Positions 30,608-39,410 of a stretch of 64,000 bases of DNA are shown here, one piece after another. A model generated the notes under the pieces. It was not told the DNA's origin and made no database searches. It saw only the letters and a program-made list of their open reading frames with translations. Origin of the DNA: Tsukamurella conjunctivitidis (GTDB taxonomy: Bacteria; Actinomycetota; Actinomycetes; Mycobacteriales; Mycobacteriaceae); assembly GCF_007858475.1 (NCBI RefSeq), contig NZ_VIGX01000012.1:1-64000 (forward strand), written 5' to 3'. Made by a program: the position numbers and the translations under genes. Position 1 is the first letter of the stretch. Each line of letters opens with the position of its first letter.

Positions 30608-31987
30608 TCAGTCCCGCTTCGGGCCGACCCAGACCTGCTGGGCGTTGACGAACTCGTGGATGCCGGCGCGGCCCAGCTCGCGGCCGTAGCCGGAGCGCTT
30701 GATCCCGCCGCTCGGCAGCCGCGGGTCGGTCTTGACGATCCCGTTGACGCTGACCTGCCCCGCCTCGAGTTCGCGGGCCATGGCCTCGCCGCGCGCCGTC
30801 TCCGTCCAGACGCTCGCGGCGAGGCCGTACTGCGTCGCGTTCGCCAGGTCGACGGCGTGCTCCGCATCGACCGCCATCATCACCGCGGCGACGGGCCCGA
30901 AGGTCTCCTCGGCGCAGGCCGCCATCCCCGGTCGCACCCCGGTGAGCAGGGTCGGCGGGTAGTAGAAGCCCGGGACGTCGGGCACCGTGCCGCCGAGCAG
31001 ACACGTGGCGCCGGCGGTCACCGTCTCCGTCACCTGGCGATGCAGGGCGTCGCGCAGGTCGGCGCGCGCGATCGGCCCCACCTGCGTGTCGTCGTGCCGA
31101 GGATCGCCCATCCGCAGCGCGGCGAGCCGGCTGCGGAGCGCCTCGACGAATTCGTCGTGCACCGATCGCTCGACGATGATGCGCTTCGCCGCGATGCAGG
31201 ACTGGCCGGCGTTGATGATCCGGGACAGCGCCAGCGTCTCGGCGGCGGCCTCGATGTCGGCGTCCGCCAGCACGATCGACGGGTCGGAGCCGCCGAGTTC
31301 CAGTACCGCGGGCTTGATCTCGGAGGCGGCCACCGAGGCCACCGCGGCGCCGGCACGGTCGGAGCCGGTGAACGAGACCGCGCGGATGCGGCGGTCGCGG
31401 ATCACCCCCGCGACGTCCGGCGTGGCCGCCGGGAGCGAGGCGAACACCCCGTCGGGAGCCCCGACCGCGCGGAACGCCCCGGCGATCGCCGCGGCGCATC
31501 CGGGAACGTGCGGGTCGTGCTTCATGACGCAGGTGTTGCCCGCCATGAGCGCCGGCGCACAGAAGCGGAAGGCCAACCAGAAGGGCGCGTTCCACGGCAG
31601 CACGCCGAGCACCGTCCCGAGCGGGAGGTACTGGACGTAGCTCGACGTGGCGTCCGACTCGACGACGTCGGGGGCCAGGTACTGCTCGCCGTGCTCCGCG
31701 TAGTGCTCCGCCGCCCACGCCGCCTTGACCACCTCTCCCCTCGCCTCGGTGATGGGCTTGCCCATCTCCTCGGTCATCAGGTAGGCGTAATCCTCGATGC
31801 CGCGGCGCAGCTCGGCACCGACGGCGCGCAGGAGCTCCCCGCGGTCGGCGAAGCTCGTCCGCCGCCAGTCGCCGAAGGCCGTCTCCGCCCGTGCGAGCGT
31901 GGTCTCGATCTCCGCGGGCCCCGCCGCCGGGACCTCGCGGATCTGCGCGCCGGTCGAGGGGTCGATCACGGTCAGCATCGTCGTCAT
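30608..31987 (-). CDS. doeC: Aldehyde dehydrogenase, probable aspartate-semialdehyde dehydrogenase of ectoine breakdown
   Basis: ATG 31987 overlaps the upstream stop (ATGA) and gives 459 aa. ALDH hallmarks: PWNAPFWLAFR, catalytic Glu in ELGGSDPSIVL, catalytic Cys in AGQSCIAAKR, and ETFGPVAAV. By itself it looks like a succinate-semialdehyde dehydrogenase. In this operon its likely substrate is aspartate 4-semialdehyde, produced by the transaminase, giving aspartate. The specific role rests on context. Confidence 0.75.
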   Translation of the reverse strand: MTTMLTVIDPSTGAQIREVPAAGPAEIETTLARAETAFGDWRRTSFADRGELLRAVGAELRRGIEDYAYLMTEEMGKPITEARGEVVKAAWAAEHYAEHGEQYLAPDVVESDATSSYVQYLPLGTVLGVLPWNAPFWLAFRFCAPALMAGNTCVMKHDPHVPGCAAAIAGAFRAVGAPDGVFASLPAATPDVAGVIRDRRIRAVSFTGSDRAGAAVASVAASEIKPAVLELGGSDPSIVLADADIEAAAETLALSRIINAGQSCIAAKRIIVERSVHDEFVEALRSRLAALRMGDPRHDDTQVGPIARADLRDALHRQVTETVTAGATCLLGGTVPDVPGFYYPPTLLTGVRPGMAACAEETFGPVAAVMMAVDAEHAVDLANATQYGLAASVWTETARGEAMARELEAGQVSVNGIVKTDPRLPSGGIKRSGYGRELGRAGIHEFVNAQQVWVGPKRD

Positions 31988-33231
31988 GGGAGCACCTCCG
32001 CCTCGGTCGTGTCCTGGTGTGGCCCTTCGTCCACGACGGCGCCGTTCACCCCGGCCGTGGCCGCGGCGTCGTCGTGGACGGTGAAGTCCTCGTCCAGCGT
32101 GAAGAAGGACTCGCACCCGTCCTCGGTGATCCGGATCGTGTCCGAGATGCCGACGGTCTTGTCCCCGTCGACGCCCCACATCCACGGGATCACGTGGAAG
32201 GTCATCCCCGGTTCCAGCGCGGTGAAGTCGCCCGGGTTGAGGCTGAGGATGTACCCCTCGTCCCACGACGGCGGGAAGGCGATGCCGATCGAGTACCCCG
32301 AGCGCGTGACCAGGCGCGCCCCGACGGTGTTGTCCGAGATGATCCGGCGCACCAGCGAATCGGCGTCGGAGACCGTCATGCCCGGGCGCATGAGGGACTT
32401 CAGCTCGGAGAGCGCGAGCTTCATCCGTTCCTGCGCCTCGTACATCGTGGGCGAGAGCTCACCGTTCACCGCGGTGCGCATGAGCGCCGCGTGGTACCGG
32501 CGGTAGCAGCCACCCACCTCGAGGAAGACGTGCTCACCGGGCTCGATGGTGCGCCCCTCCCAGGTGGCGTGGCCGATCATCGAGCGCGGCCCGGAGGCGA
32601 CGTAGGGCATCACGGCGGGGAATTCGCCGCCGGCGCGGAACATGGCGGCGCTGATCGCCGCCGCCACGTCGTTCTCCGTGTTGCCCGGCACGGCGGCCTC
32701 GAGACCGGCCGCCATGCCCGCCTCGGCCGCCCGCGCGGCGCGGCGCATCACCGCGATCTCCGCGTCCGACTTCGTCGCGCGGCCGGCCTCGACGATGCCG
32801 AAGCAGTCCATGAGCACGCCCTGCTGGAACGAGGTGTGCACGCGGTCCTGCTGGTACGCGGGGAAGAAGTAGCTGTTGCGCTCGTAGCCCACGCGTTTGG
32901 TGCCGAGGCCGCCCTCTTTGAGCGTGAGCACCAGTTCCTGGATGGCGTCGCCGGTGTCGGGATACGGGCGGGTGCGTTCGACCCAGGTCCGCGCGATGAC
33001 ATTGGACTCCTCCATCGCGCGGGTGATCATCACCGGCTCGTCGTCGAGCGGGACGACCAGCGCCTGGAAGAACGAGTAGCCGGTGGTCTGGTAGTCGGTG
33101 AGGTACATCAGGTTCTCGGGGTCGGTGATCACCACCGCGTCCAGCCCCCGCTTGTCCATCCGCTCGCGCAGCTCCGCCAGGCGGCGCTCGTACTCCTCGG
33201 GAGGGAAGGTCATGTCGTCGCGCTGCTTCAT
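31984..33231 (-). CDS. doeA: Ectoine hydrolase (M24 peptidase fold)
   Basis: ATG 33231 with GGAGGTGG at 4-6 nt and a 4-nt overlap with the transaminase stop gives 415 aa. It is of the creatinase/prolidase fold: an N-terminal domain (MDKRGLDAVVITDPENLMYL), then a pita-bread domain with GHATWEGRTIEPGEHVFLEVGG. DoeA opens the ectoine ring to N-acetyl-diaminobutyrate. The neighbouring M20 deacetylase, EctB-type transaminase and aldehyde dehydrogenase complete the route to aspartate, which is the main reason for the specific call over a generic Xaa-Pro peptidase. Confidence 0.8.
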   Translation of the reverse strand: MKQRDDMTFPPEEYERRLAELRERMDKRGLDAVVITDPENLMYLTDYQTTGYSFFQALVVPLDDEPVMITRAMEESNVIARTWVERTRPYPDTGDAIQELVLTLKEGGLGTKRVGYERNSYFFPAYQQDRVHTSFQQGVLMDCFGIVEAGRATKSDAEIAVMRRAARAAEAGMAAGLEAAVPGNTENDVAAAISAAMFRAGGEFPAVMPYVASGPRSMIGHATWEGRTIEPGEHVFLEVGGCYRRYHAALMRTAVNGELSPTMYEAQERMKLALSELKSLMRPGMTVSDADSLVRRIISDNTVGARLVTRSGYSIGIAFPPSWDEGYILSLNPGDFTALEPGMTFHVIPWMWGVDGDKTVGISDTIRITEDGCESFFTLDEDFTVHDDAAATAGVNGAVVDEGPHQDTTEAEVLP

Positions 33232-34481
33232 CGCGCCACCTCCGCCACGGCGGCCTCGAGCAGGTCCAGTCCCTCGGCGAGGTCCTGCTCCGGGATCGTC
33301 AGCGGCGGGATGAGTTTGAGTACCCGGCCTCCGCTCCCGCACGGGCCGATGAGGAGACCCGTGTCGAAACAGGCCTTCTGCACGGCCTTCGCGAAGGCGC
33401 CGTCGCCCGTGTCCAGGGCCTGCATCATGCCCTTGCCCCGCACCTCCCAGTCGCGGTCCGGGTGCGCCGCCGCGATGGACGCGAGCCTCTCCCGCATCGT
33501 CTCGCCCTTCGCGGCGACGGCGGACATCAGCTCGTCGTCGGCGAAGTAGTCGAGGGCGACGGTGCCCGCCACCATCGACAGGCCCTGCCCGCGGAAGGTG
33601 CCGGTGTGCGCGCCGGGCGACCAGTGCGCGTCCACGGCGGGCTTGTTGAGGTTCATGGCGATCGGGGTGCCGTACCCGCCGAGGCCCTTGGCGAGGGTGA
33701 TGACATCGGGATCGAGTCCGTAGCCGTCGAAGCTGAAATAGCTACCGGTGCGACCGCATCCGGCCTGGATGTCGTCGATGATGAACAGTGCGCCGGTCTC
33801 GCGCGCGAGGTCCTGGACGGCGTGCAGCCAGTCGGCGCTGGCGACGTTGACGCCGCCCTCCGCCTGCACCGCCTCCACGAGGAAGGCCGCGGGCGCCGTG
33901 TGCCCGCTGGACGGATCCGCCAGTGCCGCGGCGTAGTCGGAGAGGGCCGTCTTCCCGCCGGGTGCGGTCTCGAAGGGCAGCCGCACCACGTCGCGCAGCG
34001 GGACGCCCGCCCACTGCCGGAAGGCCTCGTTCGCCGTCGCGGCCAGGGCGCCGAGGGTCATGCCGTGAAAGCCGTGGCTGAAGGCGACGACCTCCCGCCG
34101 GCCGGTGGCCAGGCGCGCCAGTTTGAGCGCGGCCTCGACGGCGTTCGTGCCGGTGGGGCCGGTGAACTGCATCCGGTGGTCCATGCCGCGCGGCGCGAGG
34201 ATCACGTCGTGGAACCGGGTCAGGAAGTCGCGCTTGGTGGTGGTGTAGGTGTCGAGGCTGTGGGCCACGCCGTCGGCCTCCAGGAAGTCGATCATGGCGC
34301 GCTTCATCGTCGGGTTGTTGTGCCCGAAGTTGAGAACCCCGGCTCCGGCGAAGAAGTCGATGTAGCTCTTCCCGGCCTCGTCCACCTGCCGGGCGTTGGA
34401 CGCGGACGCGAAGACGGTGGGGAAGTTCCGGCAGTAGCCGCGGACTTCCGATTCCCAGTTCTCGAAAGCAGTGGTGTCCAT
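33228..34481 (-). CDS. EctB-type diaminobutyrate transaminase (catabolic, DoeD role)
   Basis: ATG 34481 with GAAGGG about 7 nt upstream gives 417 aa. The sequence is strikingly like EctB: YCRNFPTVF, DFFAGAGVLNFGHNNP, PTGTNAVEAALKLAR, IIDDIQAGCGRTG and the PLP Lys in TLAKGLGGYG. EctB interconverts aspartate semialdehyde and L-2,4-diaminobutyrate. No ectA or ectC is in the window, and the flanking genes degrade ectoine, so here it should run towards aspartate semialdehyde. Family secure; direction inferred. Confidence 0.85.
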   Translation of the reverse strand: MDTTAFENWESEVRGYCRNFPTVFASASNARQVDEAGKSYIDFFAGAGVLNFGHNNPTMKRAMIDFLEADGVAHSLDTYTTTKRDFLTRFHDVILAPRGMDHRMQFTGPTGTNAVEAALKLARLATGRREVVAFSHGFHGMTLGALAATANEAFRQWAGVPLRDVVRLPFETAPGGKTALSDYAAALADPSSGHTAPAAFLVEAVQAEGGVNVASADWLHAVQDLARETGALFIIDDIQAGCGRTGSYFSFDGYGLDPDVITLAKGLGGYGTPIAMNLNKPAVDAHWSPGAHTGTFRGQGLSMVAGTVALDYFADDELMSAVAAKGETMRERLASIAAAHPDRDWEVRGKGMMQALDTGDGAFAKAVQKACFDTGLLIGPCGSGGRVLKLIPPLTIPEQDLAEGLDLLEAAVAEVAR

Positions 34482-34507
34482 GCGAATCCCTTCGTTTCGT
34501 GCGGTCC

Positions 34508-35659
34508 TCAGTGGTCGGGCGGCTCCGGCGCCCCCGCGAGACCCACCAGCAGGCGCGCGGCGGGATCGAGCAGGGCATCGTCGAAGTCGTATTCGGCGCT
34601 GTGCAGCGGCGCCGTGGTGCCGGAACCGAGCAGAGCGAAGGCGCCCGGGATCCGCTTCAGGTAGTAGCTGAAATCCTCCGAGGCGAGCACCGGTACGGCG
34701 GCGGGCGCGGACCACTCCGGGCCGAGCACCGTCGACAGGCGCCTCCGCAGCTCCGCGGCAGGGCCGGCGTGGTTGACGGTGGCGCCGTAGCGCACCGTCG
34801 TGGTGACCTCGGCACGCACGCCGTGCGCCGCGGCGGTGGCCCGGGCGATGTCGTCGATGAGGGCGAAGACCGTGGACCTGGCGTCGTCGTCGGCGGCGCG
34901 CACGCTGCCGGCCAGCGAGGCCTCGTCGGGGGTCACGGTGGCGGCGCTCTCGGCGGTCAGCGAGGTCACGGCCACGACGGCGGCCTGCTGCGGGGAGGTC
35001 CGGCGCGCCACGATCTGCTGCAGGGCGAGCACGACGGCCGCGGCGGCGAGGACGGGATCGCGGGTGGCCTCGGGCTGCGAGGCGTGCCCGCCCCGGCCGA
35101 TCAGCCGGACCTCGAAGGTGCCGTTCGCCGACATCACGGGGCCGTCGGGGCACAGCGCCCGTCCGAGCGGCAGTCCCGGCCAGTTGTGCCACCCGAAGAC
35201 GACGTCCACCCCGTCGAGCGCACCGTCCGCGATCATGCCGCGCGCGCCGTGCCCGCCCTCCTCGGCGGGCTGGAACAGGAGTGTGACCGGTCCGGGGAGC
35301 TCCGCCTCGTGCACGCGGAGCCAGCGCGCCGCGGCGAGCAGGGCGGCCGTATGACCGTCGTGCCCGCAGGCGTGCATGACCCCCTCGGCCGTGGAGGCGT
35401 ACGGCAGGCCCGTGGCCTCGCGGATCGGCATGGCGTCCAGGTCGGCGCGCAGCGCCACGTGCCGGCCGGGCGCGTGCGGGGCGAGGCGGACGACGGTGCC
35501 CGTATCCGCGCAGGGCCGCCAGCCGAGGCCGATCGCGTCGAGTTCGGCGCGCACGGCCGCGGCGGTGGCCTGCTCCGCCCAGGCGAGCTCGGGGCGGCGA
35601 TGAAGTTCGCGTCGGAGTTCAGTGGCCCGGGCAACGGTCTCGGCCCAAGAGTCGTTCAT
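34508..35659 (-). CDS. doeB2: M20 amidohydrolase, probable N-acetyl-diaminobutyrate deacetylase
   Basis: This 383-aa protein follows a strong GAGGAGG 4 nt before ATG. The M20/ACY1 motifs are intact: metal ligands in MHACGHDGHTA, the catalytic FQPAEEGGHGA, and VLASEDFSYY near the end. In ectoine breakdown the M20 enzyme DoeB2 removes the acetyl group from N-acetyl-diaminobutyrate. It is the first gene of the leftward operon and is divergent from the small HTH gene at 35784. Specific substrate by context. Confidence 0.78.
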   Translation of the reverse strand: MNDSWAETVARATELRRELHRRPELAWAEQATAAAVRAELDAIGLGWRPCADTGTVVRLAPHAPGRHVALRADLDAMPIREATGLPYASTAEGVMHACGHDGHTAALLAAARWLRVHEAELPGPVTLLFQPAEEGGHGARGMIADGALDGVDVVFGWHNWPGLPLGRALCPDGPVMSANGTFEVRLIGRGGHASQPEATRDPVLAAAAVVLALQQIVARRTSPQQAAVVAVTSLTAESAATVTPDEASLAGSVRAADDDARSTVFALIDDIARATAAAHGVRAEVTTTVRYGATVNHAGPAAELRRRLSTVLGPEWSAPAAVPVLASEDFSYYLKRIPGAFALLGSGTTAPLHSAEYDFDDALLDPAARLLVGLAGAPEPPDH

Positions 35660-35769
35660 CGGACCTCCTCGGATGGGTGTCCGTTTCGGTCTCTTTCAAC
35701 GTACCGCGATCCGACGAAAGGCGAGCGGACATCACCCGAATGGCGGATGTGCCCGGAATCACAGCGCCC

Positions 35770-35775
35770 TACCGT
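35770..35775 (+). promoter_or_regulatory. -10 TACCGT, 8 nt before ATG 35784
   Basis: TACCGT followed by GAATCATC and ATG, without Shine-Dalgarno. Leaderless candidate. Confidence 0.4.
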
Positions 35776-35783
35776 GAATCATC

Positions 35784-35999
35784 ATGGGGCGAAGGACACG
35801 GACGACCGACGCGTGGTTGCGCGCGACGCTGCCGCCGGAGCTCTACCGTGTGCTGCAGCTGCGCGTGACCCAGGGGCGGACCGTCGACGAGACGGCCGCG
35901 CTGCTGCGGACCACGCCGCAGGCGGTGCGGCTGCAGCAGCACCGCGCGCTGGAGCGGATCCGTTGCGGCCTCGCACGTTCCGATGCCGAGGCCGGGTAG
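35784..35999 (+). CDS. Sigma-70 region-4-like small HTH protein
   Basis: This 71-aa protein matches the C-terminal region 4 of sigma factors: LPPELYRVLQLRVTQGRTVDETAALLRTTPQAVRLQQHRALERIR. There is no region 2. It could be a stand-alone HTH regulator or a sigma-factor remnant. Divergent placement to the ectoine operon, with 124 nt between starts, makes it a candidate regulator of that operon. Confidence 0.65.
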   Translation: MGRRTRTTDAWLRATLPPELYRVLQLRVTQGRTVDETAALLRTTPQAVRLQQHRALERIRCGLARSDAEAG

Positions 36000-36006
36000 G
36001 GAGTGG

Positions 36007-37167
36007 TCAGAGGCTTCGGCCGATCAGCTCCTTCATGATCTCGTTGGTGCCGCCGTAGATCTTCTGGACGCGAGCGCCCGCGTACAGCTGCGCGATGGGG
36101 TACTCCATCATGTAGCCGTACCCGCCGAAGAGCTGCAGGACACTGTCGACGACGCGGCACTGCATGTCGGTGGCCCACAGCTTCGCCATCGACGCGGTAG
36201 TGGCGTCGAGCGTGCCGTCGATCGCGCGGCCGATGCAGTGGTCGATGAGCGTGCGGCCCGCGAAGACCTCCGTCTTGGCCTCGGCGAGCACGAACCTGGT
36301 GTTCTGGAAGTCGGCGATCGGCCGGCCGAAGGCCGTGCGCTCCTTGGTGTACTCGATGGCCTCGACGACCGCCTTCTCCGCCGCGTCGACGCCGCCGATC
36401 GCGATGCTCAGCCGCTCGCGCGGGAGTTGGCGCATCAGCTGGAAGAAGCCCTGGCCCTCGACGCCGCCGAGCAGGTTGTCCACCGGGACGCGCATGTCCG
36501 TGAACGCGAGCTCCCGCGTGTCCTGGCCGTGCTGACCGATCTTCTTGAGGACGCGGCCCCGCTCGAAGCCGGGGAGATCCCTCGTCTCCGCCACGATCAG
36601 GGATATCCCCTTGGCGCCCTGGGACGGGTCGGTCTTCGCGACGATGATCAGCAGGTCGCAGTGGCTGCCGTTGGAGATGAAGGTCTTCGACCCGTTGATC
36701 ACGTACTCGTCGCCCTCACGCACCGCGGTGGTGCGCACGGCCTGCAGGTCGGACCCCGTGCCGGGCTCCGTCATCGCGATCGCCAGGACGGCCTCGCCCG
36801 ACGCCGCCCTCGGCAGCCAGCGCTCCTTCTGCTCCTCGGTCCCGCAGTCGGCGATGTAGTGCGCGCAGATGGTCGAGTGCACGCCGTAGCCGAAGGCACC
36901 GTCGCCCGAGAGGACGAGCTCCTCCAGCACGACCGTGTCGTGCCCGAAGTCGCCGCCCGCCCCGCCGAGCGCCTCGGGCAGTTCGGTGCAGAGCAGGCCC
37001 GCCGCGCCGGCCTTGTTCCAGAATTCGCGGTCCACCTGGTGCTGCTCGGCCCAGCGCTCCTGATGCGGGGTGGCCTCCCGCCGGAAGAACTCCGCGGCGT
37101 GCTTGCGCAGTTCGGTGTGCTCGGGGGTCTCCCAGGCGGGCCGGTAGTCGGGGAACAGTGCGGTCAT
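36007..37167 (-). CDS. Acyl-CoA dehydrogenase
   Basis: ATG 37167 (purine-rich GGAGAGAAGAGAAG upstream) gives 386 aa. Family motifs: AMTEPGTGSDLQAVRT, INGSKTFISNGSHCDL, RTAFGRPIADFQNTRF and the C-terminal IYGGTNEIMKELI. The residue where the catalytic Glu of medium- and short-chain enzymes lies is probably in YGGTNEIM/ARVQKIYG. It oxidises an acyl-CoA with FAD and passes electrons to ETF. The divergent TetR gene probably controls it. Confidence 0.9.
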   Translation of the reverse strand: MTALFPDYRPAWETPEHTELRKHAAEFFRREATPHQERWAEQHQVDREFWNKAGAAGLLCTELPEALGGAGGDFGHDTVVLEELVLSGDGAFGYGVHSTICAHYIADCGTEEQKERWLPRAASGEAVLAIAMTEPGTGSDLQAVRTTAVREGDEYVINGSKTFISNGSHCDLLIIVAKTDPSQGAKGISLIVAETRDLPGFERGRVLKKIGQHGQDTRELAFTDMRVPVDNLLGGVEGQGFFQLMRQLPRERLSIAIGGVDAAEKAVVEAIEYTKERTAFGRPIADFQNTRFVLAEAKTEVFAGRTLIDHCIGRAIDGTLDATTASMAKLWATDMQCRVVDSVLQLFGGYGYMMEYPIAQLYAGARVQKIYGGTNEIMKELIGRSL

Positions 37168-37203
37168 GGGCTTCTCTTCTCTCCACGGGCGAGTCGGCAA
37201 TAC

Positions 37204-37233
37204 GTTTGTATAGTCACCGATGTGTCTGTATAG
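37204..37233. promoter_or_regulatory. Direct repeat GTTTGTATAG / GTCTGTATAG, 20-bp period
   Basis: Two 10-bp elements (9 of 10 identical) begin 20 bp apart, two helical turns, in the divergent region between the acyl-CoA dehydrogenase and the TetR gene. They would present the same face to a repressor; one TATAG may also serve as a -10. Confidence 0.45.
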
Positions 37234-37278
37234 CGCAAGCCTCCGCCGTTAGGCTCGGTCGGAGATGAAGGGACACCC

Positions 37279-37890
37279 GTGACCGACCTCCCCGCGTCGA
37301 ACGACGACCTCACCGCCAAGGCCCGGATCCGCAACGCCGCGCTCGAACTCTTCGCCGCGCGGGGGGCGAGCGCGGTCTCCCTGCGGGCCGTGGCTGCGCA
37401 CGCCGGGGTCACCGTCGGCCTGGTGCAGCACCACTTCACGACCAAGGACGGACTGCGCCGCGCCGTCGAGGAACAGATCGTCGAGTTGCACGCCCGGGCG
37501 ATCGCCGCCGTGCCCGACGAGGGGCCGCCGGCCGAGGTCGCGGCGGCTCGCGACGGATCCGTGCGGGAGATGCTGTCGCGGCGGCCCGCCGTCGTGGACT
37601 ACCTGCGCCGCTCCTTCCTGGAGCCCAGCGGCTCGGAGCTCCTCATCCGGCTCACCGAACTCGGTCGCAGCGAGGTGGTCCGGCTGCGCGCCGCACACCT
37701 GGCCTCCACCGAGCGGCCCGAATCGGACCAGGTGATCGGGCTGATGGTGCGGCAGATGGGCACGCTGTTCCTGCAGCCGCTCGTCGACGCGATGTGGGAG
37801 CACCTGCGCGAGCCCGGCGCACCGTCGGAGGCGAAGCCCGTGCTGTCCGTGAGCACCGAGCCGACCCGGCCGGACGCCCCGTCGATGTGA
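37279..37890 (+). CDS. TetR-family regulator
   Basis: This 203-aa protein starts at GTG with AAGGG about 8 nt upstream. The N-terminal HTH is clear: RIRNAALELFAARGASAVSL, then AVAAHAGVTVGLVQHHFTTK. The C-terminal ligand domain (70-190) is helical. Its position, divergent from an acyl-CoA dehydrogenase and separated by a paired direct repeat, suggests it represses that gene in response to an acyl ligand. Confidence 0.88.
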   Translation: MTDLPASNDDLTAKARIRNAALELFAARGASAVSLRAVAAHAGVTVGLVQHHFTTKDGLRRAVEEQIVELHARAIAAVPDEGPPAEVAAARDGSVREMLSRRPAVVDYLRRSFLEPSGSELLIRLTELGRSEVVRLRAAHLASTERPESDQVIGLMVRQMGTLFLQPLVDAMWEHLREPGAPSEAKPVLSVSTEPTRPDAPSM

Positions 37891-37944
37891 CCAAGACGAG
37901 GTCACAGCCTCCGCAACCTCAGCATCGACTCAGGTTGGGCGCGG

Positions 37945-37950
37945 TAATCT
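37945..37950 (+). promoter_or_regulatory. -10 TAATCT, 8 nt before dprE1 ATG
   Basis: TAATCT ends 8 nt upstream of ATG 37959; no Shine-Dalgarno. Identical to the hexamer before the gene at 17661. Predicts leaderless dprE1 mRNA. Confidence 0.5.
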
Positions 37951-37958
37951 GATGGGCG

Positions 37959-39389
37959 ATGTCCGAGACAACTCTTCCCTATCTGCCCATCTCGACGCGC
38001 AAGCTGGTGGGCTGGTCGCGCACCACGCCGATCGAGGGCCACGTGCTGTCCACGCCCGACGTGGACCAGATCGCCAAGGCCGTCGCCCTCGTGGCCGACG
38101 CCGAGGCCGATAAGCCCGCCTACCTGCGACGCGGCGTGATCGCGCGCGGGCTGGGCCGCTCGTACAACGAGTCGGCGCAGAACACCGGCGGCCTCACGAT
38201 CGAAATGACGCCGCTGAGCGCCATCCACGACATCGACGCGGAGAGCGCCGTCGTGGACGTGGACGCCGGCGTCGACCTCGACACCCTGATGCAGGCGGCG
38301 CTGCCGTACGGCCTCTGGGTGCCCGTGCTGCCCGGTACGCGCCAAGTGACGATCGGCGGCGCCATCGCCCATGACATCCACGGCAAGAACCACCACAGCC
38401 AGGGCTCGTTCGGCAATCACATCCTCGAGATGACGCTGCTCACGGCCGACGGCAAGGTGCTCACGCTGACCCCGAAGGGCTCGTCCGACGATCCCGACGG
38501 CGAGCTGTTCTGGGCCACCGTCGCCGGCGTCGGCATGACCGGCATCATCCTGCGCGCGAAGATCCAGATGAAGCGCACCGAGAGCGCCTACTTCATCGCC
38601 GACACCGAGCGCACCGGCTCGCTGCAGGAGACGATCGACCTGCACCTGCAGGACGGTTTCGAGGACGGTTACGAGTACGCCTCGGGCTGGTTCGACGCGA
38701 TCAGCGCGCCGCCGAAGCTCGGCCGCGGCACCTTCTCCCGCGGCAACCTGGCCACGCTCGACGAGCTGCCGGAGAAGTACCGCAAGGATCCGCTGAGCTT
38801 CAACAACAAGCCGCTGATCAGCTTCCCCAACATCTTCCCCAACGGGCTGGCGAACAAGTTCGACTTCTCGCTGGTGGGCGAGGCCTACTGGCGCGCCGGG
38901 CCGCCCAGCCAGGGCAAGGTGAAGAATCTCGCGGGCTTCTACCACATGCTCGACGTCTTCGGCGGCTGGAACAACGCGTACGGCCGCACCGGCGGCTTCT
39001 GCCAGTACCAGTTCATCGTGCCCACCGGCAACGAGCCCGAGTTCATCAAGCTGATCGAGGACATCCAGGCCTCCGGCAACGTGAGCTTCCTCAACGTGAT
39101 CAAGCTGTTCGGCGACGGGAACCAGGCTCCGCTGAGCTTCCCGTTCAAGGGCTGGAACGTCTGCCTCGACTTCCCCGTCAAGCGGGGCCTCGCCGAGTTC
39201 CTCAACGAGCTCGATGTGCGCATCATGGCCATGGGCGGCCGCCTGTACACGGCGAAGGACTCGCGCACCACCGCGGAGCGCTTCCACGCCATGTACCCGC
39301 AGATCGACGAGTGGATCGCCACCCGCCGGAAGATCGACCCCACGGGCGTCTTCATCTCCGATCTCGGCCGCCGCCTCGAACTCGCCTAA
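37959..39389 (+). CDS. dprE1: Decaprenylphosphoryl-ribose oxidase DprE1
   Basis: This 476-aa FAD enzyme oxidises decaprenylphosphoryl-ribose to the 2-keto intermediate on the way to decaprenylphosphoryl-arabinose. The FAD-binding half contains [17 protein letters not shown] and [24 protein letters not shown]. The C-terminal part contains [15 protein letters not shown], where the Cys (residue 402 by codon count) aligns with Cys387 of the M. tuberculosis enzyme, the residue attacked by benzothiazinones. The C-terminus LGRRLELA matches the family. It is followed by dprE2 after 21 nt. Confidence 0.96.
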   Translation: MSETTLPYLPISTRKLVGWSRTTPIEGHVLSTPDVDQIAKAVALVADAEADKPAYLRRGVIARGLGRSYNESAQNTGGLTIEMTPLSAIHDIDAESAVVDVDAGVDLDTLMQAALPYGLWVPVLPGTRQVTIGGAIAHDIHGKNHHSQGSFGNHILEMTLLTADGKVLTLTPKGSSDDPDGELFWATVAGVGMTGIILRAKIQMKRTESAYFIADTERTGSLQETIDLHLQDGFEDGYEYASGWFDAISAPPKLGRGTFSRGNLATLDELPEKYRKDPLSFNNKPLISFPNIFPNGLANKFDFSLVGEAYWRAGPPSQGKVKNLAGFYHMLDVFGGWNNAYGRTGGFCQYQFIVPTGNEPEFIKLIEDIQASGNVSFLNVIKLFGDGNQAPLSFPFKGWNVCLDFPVKRGLAEFLNELDVRIMAMGGRLYTAKDSRTTAERFHAMYPQIDEWIATRRKIDPTGVFISDLGRRLELA

Positions 39390-39410
39390 GACCTGTAAGG
39401 AAGCATTCGC

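Noticed and set aside
30608-35659. Ectoine biosynthesis cluster
   Set aside because: Despite the EctB-like transaminase there is no ectA acetyltransferase or ectC synthase; the neighbours are hydrolytic and oxidative.
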